NCBI GenBank assembly: GCA_023412635.1
Contig: JAEYNI010000331.1
Span: forward strand, 1-6,240
Source: Bacillota bacterium
GTDB lineage: Bacteria > Bacillota > Clostridia > Acetivibrionales > DSM-1351
Reading direction: 5' to 3'
Length of the DNA: 6,240 bases
Made by a program: the position numbers and the translations under genes. Each line of letters opens with the position of its first letter. Position 1 is the first letter of the stretch. The notes below the pieces were generated by a model. The model saw nothing but the letters and a program-made list of their open reading frames with translations, did no database searches and was not told the DNA's origin. Shown piece by piece: positions 4,650 through 6,240 of the stretch.

Positions 4650-5832
4650 CACTAACCCTTTCATACACTATTTTACCGTTAATTATTGTCTGCCTTACCT
4701 TTGTCATAAGTTCCAGAGGATTTCCGTCAAATATAACAATATCAGCATCCTTACCTTTTTCAAGGGAGCCTACTCTTTCTGCAATTCCAGTAATCTCTGC
4801 TGCATTTATTGTAATTGCCTTAAGAGCTTCCCGGGCTTCCATCCCTTCTTTATGTGCTATAGATGCACAAAGGCATAAGTGCTGAACCGGAACACAAGGA
4901 TGATCGGTCATTATTGCAACTTTCAAACCCTGTTTTGATAGTACTCCCGGATTTTTCAGGTTCTGATTTTTTAGTTCAATTTTAGACCTGTCAGTAAGCA
5001 TTGGCCCTACTATTATCGGCAATCCTGCTTCACAAAGAATATCTTTGATCAGATACCCTTCAGTACAATGGTCAAGGGTTATATCAACATCGAATTCCTT
5101 AGCTATCCTTATTGCGGTTATTATATCGTCGGCTCTATGGGCATGGGCTTTTAGAGGTATTTCTCGGTTAAGCGCCCGCACCAGGGCCTCAAGTTTGAAA
5201 TCAAAGTCCGGCTTATCCAGCTCTTCAGTATTCTTCCTGTATTCTTCCCATAGTTCCTTGTATTCTCTGGCTTTAAACAGGTTTTCTCTCAATATTGCTG
5301 CTGTTGCCATTCTTGTCATTGGTGACTGATGTTTTTCATTATATATTGTCTTTGGATTCTCTCCAAAGGCTACCTTCATGGCAACGGGCTGCTTTATTAT
5401 CATTTCATCGACACAACGCCCGTATGTTTTAAGAGCTGCAAACTGCCCTCCTATAACATTTGCACTTCCCGGGCCGGTTACTACTGAGGTAACTCCTCCC
5501 TCATAGGCTTCAATAAAAGCTCTGTCAGCATGATAGACTGCATCAATAGCTCTTAAATGAGGGGTTACCGGATCTGTGGATTCATTTCCGTCATCCCCCT
5601 CAAAGCCCACAGCATCTTCCCACATACCAATATGGCAATGAGCATCTATAAGGCCCGGCAGTACATAGCCTCCCTTGCAGTCAATCTTTTTTGCATCGGA
5701 GGATAAAAGTCCCTCTACCTCTTTTATATCACTGCCTACAGCTATTATTTTATCTTTATCACATAAAATATATCCATTATCATAGTCTTTATCAGACATG
5801 GTCATTATTCTTCCATTAAATATTAATAGCAT
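4642..5832 (-). CDS. Metal-dependent amidohydrolase (imidazolonepropionase-like), substrate unknown
   Basis: A 396-residue cytosolic member of the amidohydrolase superfamily, with the usual composite beta-sandwich and TIM-barrel layout. From the ATG at 5830-5832, LPGLIDAHCHIG (58-69) carries the HxH metal ligands His65 and His67. Later candidate ligands are in KAHAH (228-232) and LDH (His255), and MTDHP provides the catalytic Asp at 310. GKDADIVIFDGNPLE (360-374) is the returning C-terminal sandwich segment. The closest general resemblance is to COG1228 HutI-like proteins, but no hut genes are nearby and the substrate cannot be read from the sequence. The start was chosen because AGGGGG (5837-5842) lies 4 bases upstream and the protein begins with the typical LLIFNGRI strand. 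The alternative ATG at 5857-5859 has no ribosome binding site and lies only a few bases from the predicted transcription start. It is the first gene of the operon and overlaps tsaE by 8 bases. Confidence 0.85.
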   Translation of the reverse strand: MLLIFNGRIMTMSDKDYDNGYILCDKDKIIAVGSDIKEVEGLLSSDAKKIDCKGGYVLPGLIDAHCHIGMWEDAVGFEGDDGNESTDPVTPHLRAIDAVYHADRAFIEAYEGGVTSVVTGPGSANVIGGQFAALKTYGRCVDEMIIKQPVAMKVAFGENPKTIYNEKHQSPMTRMATAAILRENLFKAREYKELWEEYRKNTEELDKPDFDFKLEALVRALNREIPLKAHAHRADDIITAIRIAKEFDVDITLDHCTEGYLIKDILCEAGLPIIVGPMLTDRSKIELKNQNLKNPGVLSKQGLKVAIMTDHPCVPVQHLCLCASIAHKEGMEAREALKAITINAAEITGIAERVGSLEKGKDADIVIFDGNPLELMTKVRQTIINGKIVYERVSDD

Positions 5833-5836
5833 ACTT

Positions 5837-5842
5837 CCCCCT
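5837..5842 (-). promoter_or_regulatory. Shine-Dalgarno of the amidohydrolase gene (decides the start)
   Basis: AGGGGG followed by AAGT and ATG (5830-5832). It differs from AGGAGG at one base. It lies about 20 bases after the predicted transcription start and favours the second in-frame ATG over the one at 5857-5859. Confidence 0.6.
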
Positions 5843-5869
5843 GTAATCGTTTTTGGCATATTAATATTA

Positions 5870-5878
5870 ATTATACCA
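5870..5878 (-). promoter_or_regulatory. Extended -10 sigma-A promoter for the amidohydrolase-tsaE operon
   Basis: Read on the minus strand, TGGTATAAT is a perfect -10 hexamer with the TG extension. Transcription would start near 5863, giving a leader of about 30 bases before the amidohydrolase ATG. No good -35 box is visible: the best, TTCAAT with an 18-base spacer, falls within the TTCAATTGAA palindrome. That is consistent with an extended -10 promoter controlled by a factor bound at the palindrome. Confidence 0.65.
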
Positions 5879-5889
5879 TAACGGACAGA

Positions 5890-5934
5890 TTCAATTGAAC
5901 TTCTAGTTCAAAAAAATCCCTTAGTTCAATTCAA
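5890..5934. promoter_or_regulatory. Cluster of TTCAA/TTGAA dyads in the divergent intergenic region (operator-like)
   Basis: It contains a perfect palindrome TTCAATTGAA (5890-5899), an inverted repeat TTGAAC-TTCTA-GTTCAA (5895-5911), a second copy of TAGTTCAA (5904-5911 and 5922-5929, 18 bases apart) and one more TTCAA (5930-5934). The cluster covers the -35 zone of the minus-strand promoter and lies about 120 bases before the start of the divergent DtxR/MntR-type gene. The motif does not match the DtxR or MntR boxes I know, so the binding protein is open. The rest of the 224-base divergent spacer (5833-6056) is AT-rich, and I see no convincing plus-strand promoter in it. Confidence 0.45.
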
Positions 5935-6056
5935 TCTACAAACTCATGGAGCAATGTTAATCGCTTAATAATTAAACAGTTATTACAAGTTATATCTTTT
6001 AAGTTTCCGAATATATTAAATATGAAGAATATTAAACGAAGGATAGTGATTAATCG

Positions 6057-6240
6057 GTGGAAGAAATATCAAAATTTCATACGGTACGCGGCTACCAACT
6101 TCTGTCCCAGAACAAGAATCTGTTAACTTCCGCCATGGAGGACTATCTTGAGATGATATACAGAAACAGCCTTGTGGAAGGCTATATGAGAATTAATACA
6201 CTTTCTGACCTTTTAAATGTTGCCGCCCCTTCTGCTACAA
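6057..6240 (+). CDS. DtxR/MntR-family metal-dependent transcriptional regulator, N-terminal part, runs off the right edge
   Basis: The first 61 codons of a plus-strand gene are present. The frame reads VEEISKFHTVRGYQ (GTG start), then SAMEDYLEMIYR at 27-38 and EGYMRINTLSDLLNVAAPSAT at 42-62, the last residue being cut by the edge. A-MEDYLE-x-IY followed by (V/M)R-(I/T)-x-x-LS-x-L-NV-x-x-PS-(V/A)T is the signature of the winged helix-turn-helix domain of DtxR/MntR/IdeR repressors, which bind DNA when loaded with Fe2+ or Mn2+. The GTG at 6057-6059 is the earliest possible start because TAA (6051-6053) is in frame just before it. AAGGA (6039-6043) is the only ribosome binding site and is rather far away, at 13 bases. 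The N-terminal extension of about 25 residues before the EDYLE helix is longer than in B. subtilis MntR. Metal specificity cannot be told from this part. Confidence 0.85.
   Translation, partial: MEEISKFHTVRGYQLLSQNKNLLTSAMEDYLEMIYRNSLVEGYMRINTLSDLLNVAAPSAT

Noticed and set aside
4425..5329. Plus-strand frames antisense to tsaE and the amidohydrolase
   Set aside because: The opposite strand carries the Walker A, EWGE and HxH motifs of real genes; these frames show none.
5935..6056. Sigma-A promoter for the DtxR/MntR-type gene
   Set aside because: The region is so AT-rich that many -10-like hexamers occur (for example near 5991 and 6011), but none has a matching -35 or a TG extension.

Overview
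The window looks like a low-to-mid GC Firmicute of the class Clostridia, with AT-rich spacers, purine-rich AGGAGG-type ribosome binding sites and clostridial-looking proteins. A Ruminiclostridium-like bacterium is my guess from general resemblance; no search was possible. Nearly all genes lie on the minus strand, so the biological order runs from right to left.

Right edge: the start of a plus-strand DtxR/MntR-type metal-dependent repressor (6057 onward) leaves the window. It is divergent from a minus-strand operon whose extended -10 promoter lies at 5870-5878, next to a cluster of TTCAA/TTGAA palindromes (5890-5934). The minus-strand operon encodes, in order, an amidohydrolase of unknown substrate (5832-4642) and tsaE (4649-4191), overlapping by 8 bases. 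A 286-base structured, repeat-bearing spacer follows (3905-4190), then tsaB (3904-3200) and rimI (3207-2752), again overlapping by 8 bases. A second structured spacer (2590-2751) precedes a large Lon-family protease of the AAA_32/LonC-like type (2589-187). A terminator-like hairpin (114-140) follows, and at the left edge is the N-terminus of a sigma-70 family (probably ECF) factor that runs out of the window.

TsaE and TsaB act with TsaD (not in this window) in the last step of the t6A37 modification of ANN-decoding tRNAs. RimI-type acetyltransferases are habitual neighbours. The core is therefore the conserved tsaE-tsaB-rimI translation-fidelity cluster, with an amidohydrolase in front and a protease behind.

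The unexplained part is the tsaE-tsaB spacer. A 42-bp repeat occurs twice with one mismatch, and the copy next to tsaB supplies its Shine-Dalgarno sequence. A perfect 9-base complement of that Shine-Dalgarno lies 70 bases upstream in the mRNA, and two further long inverted repeats offer competing folds. This may be a small non-autonomous repeat element that split the operon, a cis-acting RNA switch on tsaB translation, or both. The lon leader has a similar layout (same TTTTCATTAC start just after the previous stop, hairpins, a Shine-Dalgarno at its end) and may be a relative. No tRNA, rRNA, transposase or CRISPR array was seen.
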